Source of the DNA: Bacteroides congonensis
GTDB lineage: Bacteria > Bacteroidota > Bacteroidia > Bacteroidales > Bacteroidaceae
DNA: 64,000 nucleotides
Direction: 5' to 3'
NCBI RefSeq assembly: GCF_900130125.1
Contig: NZ_FQXY01000009.1
Span: forward strand, 248,001 to 312,000
A program made the translations under genes and the position numbers. The notes below the pieces were generated by a model. The model worked only from the letters and a program-made list of their open reading frames with translations. It was not told the origin of the DNA and searched no databases. Below are positions 10,001-18,658 of the stretch, one piece after another; position 1 is the stretch's first letter, and every line of letters begins with the position of its first letter.

Positions 10001-10322
10001 TAAGAATACGGGAATACCTGTCATGAAAACCCAAAACACAAGTGGCGGAAACTCCCTGCCGAGTGAATTTTATGTTGAAGACGGTTCCTATTTACGTCTG
10101 AAGAACCTTCAGTTAGGCTATTCACTGCCTAAAAAGTGGCTGGAAGCAATCCGGTTCAATAAGCTGCGTGTTTATGCAGGTGTGCAGAATTTGTTTACAC
10201 TGACCCAATACTCCGGTTATGACCCCGAAGTAAGTTCTAACGTATTGTTCTCACGTGGCATTGACATCAGTTCATACCCCAATGCCCGGACATTCACTTT
10301 TGGTTTTAACGCTTCATTCTGA
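7074..10322 (+). CDS. SusC-family TonB-dependent outer-membrane glycan importer with STN signalling domain
   Basis: 1082 aa from the ATG at 7074, which gives a clean signal peptide ending ASAQ. An upstream GTG at 7017 would place 19 polar residues before it. Order: STN domain (about 23-97), carboxypeptidase-regulatory-like beta-sandwich (about 108-185), TonB box DEVVVVGYG (from 188), plug (about 200-310) and a 22-strand barrel. The protein ends in a C-terminal Phe. It takes up oligosaccharides across the outer membrane together with the SusD encoded 11 bp downstream. The STN domain is the part that contacts FecR anti-sigma factors, so this porter should control its own expression through the sigma/anti-sigma pair encoded upstream. 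Confidence 0.95.
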   Translation: MKNRVLLVLLLSFAVSLAASAQKITMNLQQVKLEKVFSLITKQTGLTVAYSRTIVNPERIVSVQAKDKDLSKVLDDLFAGTNVAYEIGEKKIYLKAKEAPVTSQGNQKTKKITGTVTDTKGEPVIGASVLVKGAGTGTVTDVDGNFTLDAPADALLAVSYIGYKTQEVKVGNKHSYSIQLQDDTEVLDEVVVVGYGVQKKSSLTGAVASISSQEISKQVSSNVASTLQGRTPGVDIVQQAGVAGADVNIVIRGAASFGATEPLYVIDGAFSNAGLSSLNPNDIESIEVLKDGAAAAIYGSRAANGVVLITTKKGKSGKPVIQIDGSFAFQKTTNIPEFLNASEWREFANMVADNSGLPHAPENDNPTNPNLNTDWSKEWIQFAPVWNLNASIAGGGDNSTFSTSLGYLDQTGMTIYSDYKRYNFRLNTSYKKGRFSFSETLGLTHKDKTPTTAFNIALPTLPIYDEQGRFTSGGPDYYINPEDGKAQNKIAPLHYTDQFNKVTDLIGSLNAQLDIWGGLKYKLSLSGNYSNKHNYTHTPEYYTKWNSDGTPDKDYGNTRNSVSETRGEEFTYTIDNLLTYNKTFNRHSIDALLGTSWMREYYRYMTNSTINDLGGTDITGFQNEDGKISAGDSNAALLSFFARVNYDYDNKYLLSLSIRRDESSKFHKDNRVGYFPSVSAGWNVHQEKWFQNPVMSKLKIRASYGELGANFLNPYNFDAIAYGPIPYTVGGERYVTGRAAYLKSKDLKWETAKTTDIGIELGFFNNDLTLSLDYFVKKNVDLLAQIDLNLSSGQIFEINSSREKPYVNTASVKNTGWEFMMNYRKQLTKDFHIDATFNIATLKNKVLSLGENVQPITSGAMSSYFNDAASITMPGEAIGSFYGYKIDGFDAEGNFIFADTDKNGVVNANDKVILGSPIPDFTYGLNINMEYKDFDLTVFFQGVQGNDIFNQKKYTYYFDYSNNVVKEAMNGWTKTNKNTGIPVMKTQNTSGGNSLPSEFYVEDGSYLRLKNLQLGYSLPKKWLEAIRFNKLRVYAGVQNLFTLTQYSGYDPEVSSNVLFSRGIDISSYPNARTFTFGFNASF

Positions 10323-10333
10323 TAACTAAAAAT

Positions 10334-12091
10334 ATGATTCATATGAAAAACTATAAGAAAGTATATGCCGCATTTATCTTGGCAGGCGGCTTGATATTAC
10401 ACGGATGTAACGGTATCTTTGATGACCTGGCTATCAATCCGAATCAGCCGAGTATGGGAGCTTATTTCACCAGTCCGTCCGCTGTGAATGACGCAGTGAT
10501 GACCATGTACGGATATATGTCTACGCAACGCTGCCTGGGAGCTTCCGGCTCCAAGACAACGATAATCCGCTCTGACGAAGCATCGTCCAATTCGGATTAT
10601 GGAAAACCGGGTATGTTTGGTGCCGACTTGAATGCCAGTTATTACACCATTGAGCAACCTTATACGTTGATGTACACCACCGCTTCCCAAGCATCCTACA
10701 TCATTGAAACCGCCCCGTCTGTCGATTTTAGCGGCAATGAAGAACTGCGGAACGCATATATGGGTGAAGCCTATTTCTGGAGAGCCTTTGCGCACTATTA
10801 CCTGTTGATTAATTTCCGGAACATATCTCCCATCAGACAGATGCCGAGAAACGGTGATGACTATGTTCGTCCCTTAGAGAAACCTGCCGCTGTATGGAAC
10901 TTTATTCAGGAAGACCTGGCACATGCGAAAGAACTGTTGCCCGTGAAGGGATATTGGGACAGCAAGAATGCCGGTCGCGTGACAAAAGCTTCCGCAGCCG
11001 CCTTATTGGGAAAAGCTTATCTCTACCGTAGTGGAATCGAGCAAAATTATGGCGAAGACAAGACTACATTTTACAGTGAAGCCGCCAAAGAATTTGGTGA
11101 TATTATAGACGGAAAGTACGGAACTTATGACCTGACTAAAAATTATGCTGATAATTTTGATGTCGCCCATGAAAATAATGAAGAATCAATCCTTGAGTTT
11201 CAATTCTTGGGCGATGTCGATAATGCAGGATTCAATCCGGGACTTGCCACTTCCGGTCTGGCGTTCGATTCACGTGGACTGATGTTGCCGGGAGCGGGAG
11301 TAGGTTATGAAGGTGTAGTGCATAACTGGCTCTATAACGCTTTCGTGAATTCGATAGACAAAGACGGCTATACGGATATCCGGATGTTCTCCACAATGAT
11401 ATTCAATGATTTGGATGCGAGCATTCATTTGAGAAATGACGCAGGTGGCAATCCGGTACGTCTGGAAGGCCCCGGTGGCTATAAATGGGAAGAACTTTAT
11501 CCTGCAAAGAATGGAAAAGAAGGATTTGCTACTGTATCCAATCCTTTGGCACACCCATTCAAAGCGGGTATCAGGAAAGGGATTGACTGTTCCATGCCTA
11601 CACAAACGGAAGCAGACGGAACTCCTAAACTGGTCGGTGTAGGTGCAGGCGTCAAGGAGTATGTATATAATCAGCCGCGTGCCCATGGAGTGAACTGGCG
11701 ATATATCCGTTATGCCGATGTGTTGATGATGTATGCGGAAGCTGTCGTCAGCGGTGGTGCACAAGCATCGAATATGACACCCTTGCAGGCAGTAAACAAA
11801 GTACGCGGACGCGCCAACATGAGCGAACTCCCTTCCGTAACTATGGCTGATATTCAGAATGAAAGAATCCTGGAATTTGCCTTGGAAGGGCATCGTTTCT
11901 ATGATTTGCTCCGTTGGGGCAAGCTGGCCAGCCGTTTTACGGAATTGCAGGAATCTGATCCTAACTTCAAGAAGTTCATATCGGCAGATGACTTTAAAGG
12001 ATTCGTCACCAACAAGCACGAATGGTTGCCGATTCCTATTAATGAAGTGAATTCCAATCCTTATATCACAGAAAATAATCCGGGATATTAA
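10334..12091 (+). CDS. SusD/RagB-family surface glycan-binding lipoprotein
   Basis: 585 aa from the first ATG; an ATG nine bases later is equally plausible. The signal peptide ends in a lipobox (ILHGC, Cys25), so the protein is lipid-anchored, normally on the cell surface as the lid of SusC. It shows the family layout: a conserved N-terminus soon after the Cys (NPNQPSMGAYFTSPSAVNDAV), TPR-like helices (GEAYFWRAFAHYYLLINF, KASAAALLGKAYLYR) and the C-terminal signature ERILEFALEGHRFYDLLRWGK. The aromatic residues that bind sugar cannot be assigned without a structure. It is followed 16 bp later by the first propeller gene. Confidence 0.95.
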   Translation: MIHMKNYKKVYAAFILAGGLILHGCNGIFDDLAINPNQPSMGAYFTSPSAVNDAVMTMYGYMSTQRCLGASGSKTTIIRSDEASSNSDYGKPGMFGADLNASYYTIEQPYTLMYTTASQASYIIETAPSVDFSGNEELRNAYMGEAYFWRAFAHYYLLINFRNISPIRQMPRNGDDYVRPLEKPAAVWNFIQEDLAHAKELLPVKGYWDSKNAGRVTKASAAALLGKAYLYRSGIEQNYGEDKTTFYSEAAKEFGDIIDGKYGTYDLTKNYADNFDVAHENNEESILEFQFLGDVDNAGFNPGLATSGLAFDSRGLMLPGAGVGYEGVVHNWLYNAFVNSIDKDGYTDIRMFSTMIFNDLDASIHLRNDAGGNPVRLEGPGGYKWEELYPAKNGKEGFATVSNPLAHPFKAGIRKGIDCSMPTQTEADGTPKLVGVGAGVKEYVYNQPRAHGVNWRYIRYADVLMMYAEAVVSGGAQASNMTPLQAVNKVRGRANMSELPSVTMADIQNERILEFALEGHRFYDLLRWGKLASRFTELQESDPNFKKFISADDFKGFVTNKHEWLPIPINEVNSNPYITENNPGY

Positions 12092-12107
12092 CTAAGAAAG
12101 AATTAGC

Positions 12108-13790
12108 ATGATAAATTTGAAAAATATTGCGGTACTACTGTTCAGTTTGGTAGTACCGGGCATAACTATTGCCCAGACAGAAGTACTTTACAATGGCATA
12201 CACCTGCCTGAACAATGGCCGCCCCGCTATGAGGAGCCACAAAAGGCACAAGATATGCCGATACCCTATCTTAAACAAAAGCCGGGAGTAATCCCGGTAA
12301 ATATAGGGCGGCAACTATTTGTTGATTCCTTTCTGATTGCAGAAACCAATCTGGACAGAGTCATCCATACTCCCCGGTTTTACGAAGGGAATCCGGTACT
12401 CGGCCCTGACAAGGAATGGGAAAAGACAACCGAAGGCGGGCTCTACGCTGCCCCCTTCAGTGACGGGATATGGTATGACGAAAAAGACCGGAAGTTCAAA
12501 ATGTGGTACCTGGCAGGTGCAGGTGTCCTTCACAAAGGAGACAATCAGACCTTTTATACCGGATATGCCGAATCGGAAGACGGCAAGCACTGGACAAAAC
12601 CTGTACTGGATATTTGGAACCAGACCAATATTGTAGATACCTGCAATCGTGACGCAGCCACTATCTGGTTGGACAAACAGGAGAAAGACCCGTCCAAACG
12701 GTACAAGATGTTCAATGTCGAACGCCGTCCCACCGACCGCAGATGGCAATTTATCTTGAAATACTCGTCAGACGGGATTCATTGGGGAGAGGGAGTAGCC
12801 CAGTCCGGTGATTTATACGACCGTTCATCGGCATTCTACAATCCGTTCCGTGATGTGTGGGCATTGAGCATGCGTTATGGGACAAAAGTCTCTTCCCGTT
12901 CACGCAGCTATCTGGAAAATAAAGACCCCGAAATGGCAGTAAGTTTCGCACATCGTATCCGAAAAGGAGTGCCGGACAAGAATATGGTCTACTGGTTTAC
13001 TCCGAGTGATAAAGAGCCGCGTCATCCGGAGTTTCCGGAAGTCGACCCCGGTATTTACAATTTTGATGGCATTGCTTACGAAAGTATCATGTTGGGACTT
13101 TACAGTGTATGGCAGGGACCGGAGAATGGAGTCTGCGCCAAACTGGGGATTCAGAAAAAGAATGAAATCTTTCTAGGGTATAGCCGTGACGGCTTCCATT
13201 TCTACCGTCCTTCTTTCAAGCCTTTCATGGCAGTGAATGAGACAGAAGGAGCATGGAACTGGGGAAATATGCAGTCTATCAACGGAGTGCCTCTGGTAGT
13301 AGGAGATTCACTTTATTTCTATTCCAGCGGACGCCAAAGAAACAAGATTATGTGGGATAGCTACACATCTACCGGACTGGCTACTTTGCGCAGGGATGGT
13401 TTTGTATCCATGCATGGAGATAAGGACGGTTATCTGCTGACGGAGAAGATTCGTTTTGACGGCAAGCATCTTTTTATCAATGCAGATGTAAAAGGTAGCC
13501 TGAGCGTAGAAATCCTGGATGAAAATGGGAAACCATTGGAAGGATTTACCCGGAAAGACTGTGTGCCGGTGAAGAAAACGGATAAGACAAAACAATTGGT
13601 CACATGGAAGAAACACCGGGATATGGCATCACTCGTCGGGAAGGCTGTCCGACTGAAATTCTATCTGGATAACGCTGATATATACGCATTTTGGATTTCT
13701 CCGTGGCAAACGGGCGAAAGCTGCGGATATACAAGCGGCGGCGGGCCAGGACTGTCAGCTAGCGGCATAGATGTCCCTACAAACCAATAA
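12108..13790 (+). CDS. Secreted beta-propeller protein, paralogue 1 of 3 (putative glycoside hydrolase)
   Basis: 560 aa with a signal peptide ending TIAQ and no lipobox. Residues 27-33 are the motif YNGIHLP (then EQWPP) shared with paralogue 2. Bladed repeats follow, with conserved blocks PFSDGIWYDEKDRKFKMWY, RDAATIWLDKQEKDPSKRYKMF, YSSDGIHWGE, SIMLGLYSVWQGPENGVC and STGLATLRRDGFVSM. A C-terminal beta-sandwich ends with GGGPGLSASGID. The blades with SxDGxxW repeats look like the five-bladed propellers of the GH32/GH43/GH117 groups, and homologous proteins seem common in Planctomycetes, but I cannot place it in a numbered family. It lies right after susD, so it probably acts on or binds the imported glycan. 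Activity is unknown. Confidence 0.75.
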   Translation: MINLKNIAVLLFSLVVPGITIAQTEVLYNGIHLPEQWPPRYEEPQKAQDMPIPYLKQKPGVIPVNIGRQLFVDSFLIAETNLDRVIHTPRFYEGNPVLGPDKEWEKTTEGGLYAAPFSDGIWYDEKDRKFKMWYLAGAGVLHKGDNQTFYTGYAESEDGKHWTKPVLDIWNQTNIVDTCNRDAATIWLDKQEKDPSKRYKMFNVERRPTDRRWQFILKYSSDGIHWGEGVAQSGDLYDRSSAFYNPFRDVWALSMRYGTKVSSRSRSYLENKDPEMAVSFAHRIRKGVPDKNMVYWFTPSDKEPRHPEFPEVDPGIYNFDGIAYESIMLGLYSVWQGPENGVCAKLGIQKKNEIFLGYSRDGFHFYRPSFKPFMAVNETEGAWNWGNMQSINGVPLVVGDSLYFYSSGRQRNKIMWDSYTSTGLATLRRDGFVSMHGDKDGYLLTEKIRFDGKHLFINADVKGSLSVEILDENGKPLEGFTRKDCVPVKKTDKTKQLVTWKKHRDMASLVGKAVRLKFYLDNADIYAFWISPWQTGESCGYTSGGGPGLSASGIDVPTNQ

Positions 13791-13803
13791 AAAGTAAATA
13801 ACT

Positions 13804-15516
13804 ATGAAACGTTTATTTTATATACTACTATTCTTCCTGCCTTGTATGCTGATAGCTTGCGGTGGTAGTGATGATACTCCGGGTGGAGACAATAATCCCC
13901 CGGTCGTGGTTCCGCCTGGCGAAGAGCCGGTAGATTCACGGTTATTGTACAACGGGATTCGTCTGCCCGAACAGTGGCCGCCGGTACGTTCATCTTCGTC
14001 TGAACTGGAAAAGGGAATGTCACCTTTTTATCTGTCGGATAAGCCTTCTGTTATTAATATTTCGGTAGGACGCCAGTTGTTCGTAGACAATTTCCTGATA
14101 GAATCCACCAATCTGAAACGTACTTTCTATTATCCTGAATATTATTCGGGCAATCCGATACTGACACCGGAACAGGATTGGGAGAAAACCGGGACAAAAG
14201 GTGCGGCATTTGCCGCTCCTTTCAGCGACGGGGTATGGTATGACGAAAAGGAAGGAAAATACAAGATGTGGTATATGGCAGGTGGCGGCTCTTATGCAAC
14301 CAGTGGGGCGGGAGTGACTTGCTATGCGGAATCAACGGACGGAATCAACTGGACGAAACCGACTCTTTCCGTTGTAGCCGGAACAAATATCGTTGACTAT
14401 AACTCGGAACGTGATGCATCCGTTATTTGGATGGATAAACAGGAAAGCAATGCATCGAAAAGATACAAGATGTTTTTAGTGGCGCGTGAAGCCGGAAAAT
14501 GGAGATATAATTATAAAACTTCTTCAGATGGCAAGGTCTGGCGTGCCGCCGCACAATCGGAACCGGTTGCCGACCGCTCCACAGTCTATAAGAATCCGTT
14601 CAGGAACGTATGGGTATATAGTATGCGGCACAATGTCCGGATAGACGCAAACAAATTAGTCCGTGCAAGGGATTATAATGAAAATGCCGACCCGCAAGCC
14701 GGCACAAAAAAAGCGGAAGCATTATTGAGTGCATTTTGGTTCGGTCCGTGGGCGAACGAACAGCGTCATCCTGACTATCCGGACATCGCTCCTGCGATAT
14801 ACAATCAGGATGCCACCCCTTATGAAAGTATTATGTTGGGATTCTTCTCCGTATGGCAAGGACCGGAAAATGATGTATGCGCTTCGGACAACGTAATCAA
14901 GAGAAATCAGGTCATGGTGGGATATAGCCGCGACGGTTACAGTTGGTTTCGTGAGGACATGGCTCCTTTCCATGCCGTAAATACGACAACTCCGGACGCA
15001 TGGAACCAAGGCAATTTGCAATCCGTAGCCGGAGCGCCGTTAATAGTAGGCGACAAACTCTATTTCTATCTGAGCGGCCGTCGTTTGAGAGGCACACAGG
15101 AGATTACCACTACCGGACTGGCCATGCTTCGCCGCGATGGATTTGCGTCTATGAAAGGAACAGGAGAGTTGCAAACTTCCTTACTGAAATTTGACGGTTC
15201 TCACTTCTTTGTGAATGCCGACGTTACGGGAGAAATGAAAGTTGAACTTTTAGACTCCGGCAATAAAGTAATCGAAGGATTCTCAAAAGACGAGTGCAAA
15301 GCCTTTAAAGGGGATAATGTAAAAGCGAGGATTGAATGGACAGGAAACGCTTCGTTATCCTCTTTGAAGGACAAACAACTGAAAGTGAAATTCTATATTG
15401 ATAACGGTGAAATATTCGCTTTCTGGATTTCTCCTTCCGTGAACGGAGAAAGTATGGGATACACCGCTGGCGGAGGTCCCGGGCTGAATATTTCCGGAAT
15501 AGATAAAACCAATTAA
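13804..15516 (+). CDS. Beta-propeller lipoprotein, paralogue 2 of 3 (putative glycoside hydrolase)
   Basis: 570 aa with lipobox MLIAC (Cys19), then a flexible Gly/Asp/Pro-rich linker (about 20-45) typical of surface-exposed Bacteroides lipoproteins. The rest follows paralogue 1 block by block: YNGIRLPEQWPP, PFSDGVWYDEKEGKYKMWY, RDASVIWMDKQESNASKRYKMF, SIMLGFFSVWQGPENDVC, TTGLAMLRRDGFASM and the terminal GGGPGLNISGID. As the only clear lipoprotein of the three it probably works on the outside of the cell while paralogue 1 is periplasmic, splitting one activity between compartments. It lies 13 bp after paralogue 1 and 3 bp before the next gene, so translation is probably coupled. Confidence 0.75.
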   Translation: MKRLFYILLFFLPCMLIACGGSDDTPGGDNNPPVVVPPGEEPVDSRLLYNGIRLPEQWPPVRSSSSELEKGMSPFYLSDKPSVINISVGRQLFVDNFLIESTNLKRTFYYPEYYSGNPILTPEQDWEKTGTKGAAFAAPFSDGVWYDEKEGKYKMWYMAGGGSYATSGAGVTCYAESTDGINWTKPTLSVVAGTNIVDYNSERDASVIWMDKQESNASKRYKMFLVAREAGKWRYNYKTSSDGKVWRAAAQSEPVADRSTVYKNPFRNVWVYSMRHNVRIDANKLVRARDYNENADPQAGTKKAEALLSAFWFGPWANEQRHPDYPDIAPAIYNQDATPYESIMLGFFSVWQGPENDVCASDNVIKRNQVMVGYSRDGYSWFREDMAPFHAVNTTTPDAWNQGNLQSVAGAPLIVGDKLYFYLSGRRLRGTQEITTTGLAMLRRDGFASMKGTGELQTSLLKFDGSHFFVNADVTGEMKVELLDSGNKVIEGFSKDECKAFKGDNVKARIEWTGNASLSSLKDKQLKVKFYIDNGEIFAFWISPSVNGESMGYTAGGGPGLNISGIDKTN

Positions 15517-15519
15517 AAA

Positions 15520-17091
15520 ATGAATACTATGAACAGATTAGCTTATTTATTATCATTGATTTGTATTCTTGCATTTTCTTCTTGCGAAGAGGATAAGGTA
15601 TATTATAACACTGCGGCAAAGGCAGACTTTACCATTGGTGAAAGTATGTATGAATTGGGACAGGCTGCTGTCTTTAAAGATGCGTCCGTGCCCGATGAAG
15701 GGAATCAGATAATAGCATGGTTATGGGAGTTTGGAGACGCAAAGAAATCTGTCTCAACGGAACAGAACCCAACTTTCGTTTATCCGTCGGACGGTACATT
15801 TACCATTAAACTGACGGTGACGGACAATAACGGTTTGAGCGCGACAGCCAAGAAAGACCTTACCATTCTGGACCCCGCTAAAGCAATCAATGTAATGTGG
15901 CAGAAGGAAATGGGCGGAGCTATTGAAAGTACAGTCTCACCCGCATTGTCGGCTGACGGTAAAACGGTTTATATGATTACCGACCAGACTTCCACAGGAG
16001 CATTCGACGTGAAACTTTATGCTTATGATACGGAAAACGGAACACTGAAATGGGCATTTGACGTAACTGCCAACATGAATGAACTGAATCCGGGCGGAGG
16101 GGCAAGCATGGTATATGCAAGTCCGGCAGTGGGACCGAATGGAGATGTATATATTGTGGTTCGCGATTTGAAGCCGGCTACTGCTGAACATCCCCGTGCA
16201 TTATTCTTGTTTGCCGTAGGAAGCAACGGCAGCAGGAAATGGGCGTACAAAGCCGCCGATTCCAATTTGTATGCTGTCACTCCGGCTATTGACGCATCCG
16301 GTAATATTTATTTCGGACATCGGGGAAAGAAACTTATCGTATTAAGTCCGGCCGGTGATATAGTCAAAGAAATAGCTTTAGATGTGGAAGTGTTGTCCGG
16401 TATGTCTCTGTCGAAAGATGGAACTATCTATTTCGGTTCTTCCAAGAATACGGGATATTTCGGTTATGATTTTGCTACCGATACTCAAAAGTTTGTTTAT
16501 CAGAAAGATTTGGGTGGTACGGCATTGAAAGGAAACTCGTACACAGTAGGAGCGGACGGAACTATTTATACCGTAGCCGAACTGACATCAGGTGGCGCTA
16601 TTATAGCTTTGAATCCTGACGGAACGGAAAAATGGGTACATAAAACTCCAGGCACCATTGTCAACGGTGGTGTTGTGATTGGTACGGATGGAACGCTTTA
16701 TGCCAACGGTGGAAATGCTGTTGCCGGTGAAGCTTCGGCAGGTGTTATCGCTTTAAATCCGGATGGAACTTTAAAATGGCATTATGCTACAACAGAGAAC
16801 GTCAGCAACTGTGTGCCAATCGTTGATAACAGAGGATATGTCCACATCATCTCGGACAAAGCCATCTATTATATTGTGAAACAAGACGGTAGTCTGCTTG
16901 CATCCGCTGAATTGGGAGTAAAATGTACTTCCAGTCCGGTAATGGATTCAAAAGGATATTTATATGTCGGCATAGAAGCTGTCGCAGGCGCATCTGATAT
17001 GGTATGTATCTCATCCGGAGCTACAACTTATGCAGATTCAGCGTGGCCGATGAAAGGACAGAATCCACAACGAACGGGCTTACAAAAGTAA
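15520..17091 (+). CDS. PKD domain plus PQQ-type beta-propeller lipoprotein (candidate surface glycan-binding protein)
   Basis: 523 aa from ATG 15520; an ATG at 15529 is an alternative start. The signal peptide ends in a lipobox (FSSC), then an acidic stretch EEDK as in surface-exported Bacteroides lipoproteins. A single PKD domain spans about 30-115 (signature IIAWLWEFGDAKKS and TIKLTVTDNNG). It is followed by a repetitive propeller of the PQQ-like type with blades such as NGTLKWAFD, GSRKWAYKA, DGTEKWVHK and DGTLKWHYA alternating with DGTIYxxx strands. The C-terminus WPMKGQNPQRTG is typical of such propellers. No catalytic motif is visible. It occupies the SusE/SGBP place of the operon, so I infer glycan capture or scaffolding on the cell surface. 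A PQQ cofactor is unlikely. Confidence 0.75.
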   Translation: MNTMNRLAYLLSLICILAFSSCEEDKVYYNTAAKADFTIGESMYELGQAAVFKDASVPDEGNQIIAWLWEFGDAKKSVSTEQNPTFVYPSDGTFTIKLTVTDNNGLSATAKKDLTILDPAKAINVMWQKEMGGAIESTVSPALSADGKTVYMITDQTSTGAFDVKLYAYDTENGTLKWAFDVTANMNELNPGGGASMVYASPAVGPNGDVYIVVRDLKPATAEHPRALFLFAVGSNGSRKWAYKAADSNLYAVTPAIDASGNIYFGHRGKKLIVLSPAGDIVKEIALDVEVLSGMSLSKDGTIYFGSSKNTGYFGYDFATDTQKFVYQKDLGGTALKGNSYTVGADGTIYTVAELTSGGAIIALNPDGTEKWVHKTPGTIVNGGVVIGTDGTLYANGGNAVAGEASAGVIALNPDGTLKWHYATTENVSNCVPIVDNRGYVHIISDKAIYYIVKQDGSLLASAELGVKCTSSPVMDSKGYLYVGIEAVAGASDMVCISSGATTYADSAWPMKGQNPQRTGLQK

Positions 17092-17113
17092 GTATCTTAA
17101 AAGGCTGATAGTT

Positions 17114-18658
17114 ATGAAGAAATATTCTTTATTGACAGTTTTCTTATTATTAATCTGCAATGTTTCCGTATGCGGGCAAACAGGACGTATCCTTTTTGTT
17201 GATACAACACTCATTGAGAAAACAAATCTGCAACGAATACATCATTCGCCCGTTTATTATTCAGGCAATCCTGTTTTGAAAGCTGACAAGAAATGGGAAT
17301 TGAATATAAACGGCGACCCTTATGCCGCTCCTTTCAGCGGTGGCGTATGGTATGATGAAGAAGAGCATAAATTCAAGATGTGGTATTCTGCCGGTGGCGG
17401 GAAGTTATTAGGACTCGTCACTTGCTATGCAGAGTCGTCCGACGGGAAAGTCTGGACAAAACCGGAGTTAGACGTTGTTCCGAGTACCAATATCGTAGAT
17501 ACATTAGAACATGATTGCGTTTCCGTATTGCTTGACAAATTTGAGAAAGACCGGACAAAACGTTATAAAATGTTTGTTGTAGAATTTAACAATCGTTTCA
17601 CGGTCAGCATGAAACTGAAATATTCTTCTGACGGAATCCATTGGAGTGCGCCGAAGGCTCTTTCGGGAGAATTGTACGACCGTTGTGCGGCCTATTACGA
17701 CCCGTTCCGCAAGAAATACGTCCTGTCATTGAAAACCATAAATGGAGTGTATAGGCGTTCACGCAACTATTTGGAACATGAAGACCCGGAAATGCTGGTT
17801 AGCCTGGCACATAGGATATATGACAACAAGAGCGATAAGTTTATCCGTTATTGGTTTAATGCCGATGAGGATGACCCGCGTCATCCTCAATTCCCCGGGC
17901 TGCGTCCACAGATATACAATCATGAAGCAATGCCGTATGAAGGCTATATGTTAGGCTACTTCACCGTTTGGCAGGGCCCGGAGAACAATGTTTGCGACAG
18001 CCTGAATATTCAAAAAAGAAATGAAGTCCTGATAGGTTGGAGCAAAGACGGTTTCCATTGGAATCGGGAAAACAAGAAACCTTTTCTTCCTGTCAGTGAG
18101 GACTTTCATGCATGGAATGCGGGTAATGTACAGTCTACTGCGGGCAACCCTCTGATAGTTGGAGACTCTCTTTATTTTTATGTCAGTGGACGCTATAATA
18201 GCAAGCCGAAACATGATTCCAACTTTGCCACAGGGCTTGCGATGCTTCGTCGTGACGGGTTTGTCTCGATGCGGGCAGGGAAAAAGGAAGGTTATGTGGA
18301 AATTAAAATCCAGATTCCGGCAAATGGGAACTATTTGTTTGTAAACGCAGATGTGAAAGGGATTTTAGCGGTAGAAGTGCTGAATGATAACGGGCAACCC
18401 ATAGAAGGATTCACTAAAAGAGATTGCATATTAATGAAGAAGTCGGATAAGACGAAACAGATGATTTCATGGAAGAATCATTCGGAACTGAAGCCTTTAG
18501 CGGGAAGAACGCTCCGGTTTAAGTTTTATCTGAATAAGGCCGATTTATATTCATTTTGGATTTCCGAATGGCAGACGGGTGAAAGCGGTGGATATACAGG
18601 CGGTGGCGGACCGGGCTTATCGGACAAAGGTATAGATATCCCTGTGGAGCGGCAGTAA
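17114..18658 (+). CDS. Secreted beta-propeller protein, paralogue 3 of 3 (putative glycoside hydrolase)
   Basis: 514 aa, shorter than its paralogues because the N-terminal YNGIxLPEQWPP segment is missing: the signal peptide runs almost directly into GRILFVDTTLIEKTNLQR. The remaining blocks match: YAAPFSGGVWYDEEEHKFKMWY, YSSDGIHWS, YMLGYFTVWQGPENNVC, ATGLAMLRRDGFVSM and the terminal GGGPGLSDKGID. Where paralogues 1 and 2 have RDAATIW/RDASVIW this copy has HDCVSVL, a difference in a strongly conserved block that may alter the active site or make it non-catalytic. The signal region contains a Cys (SVCGQ) that is a poor lipobox, so the localisation is uncertain. It is the last gene of the SusCD operon. 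Confidence 0.72.
   Translation: MKKYSLLTVFLLLICNVSVCGQTGRILFVDTTLIEKTNLQRIHHSPVYYSGNPVLKADKKWELNINGDPYAAPFSGGVWYDEEEHKFKMWYSAGGGKLLGLVTCYAESSDGKVWTKPELDVVPSTNIVDTLEHDCVSVLLDKFEKDRTKRYKMFVVEFNNRFTVSMKLKYSSDGIHWSAPKALSGELYDRCAAYYDPFRKKYVLSLKTINGVYRRSRNYLEHEDPEMLVSLAHRIYDNKSDKFIRYWFNADEDDPRHPQFPGLRPQIYNHEAMPYEGYMLGYFTVWQGPENNVCDSLNIQKRNEVLIGWSKDGFHWNRENKKPFLPVSEDFHAWNAGNVQSTAGNPLIVGDSLYFYVSGRYNSKPKHDSNFATGLAMLRRDGFVSMRAGKKEGYVEIKIQIPANGNYLFVNADVKGILAVEVLNDNGQPIEGFTKRDCILMKKSDKTKQMISWKNHSELKPLAGRTLRFKFYLNKADLYSFWISEWQTGESGGYTGGGGPGLSDKGIDIPVERQ

Noticed and set aside
12108..18658. Calling the three propeller proteins GH43 or GH32
   Set aside because: Propeller-like repeats are visible but the family-specific active-site motifs could not be matched, so only a putative hydrolase role is given.
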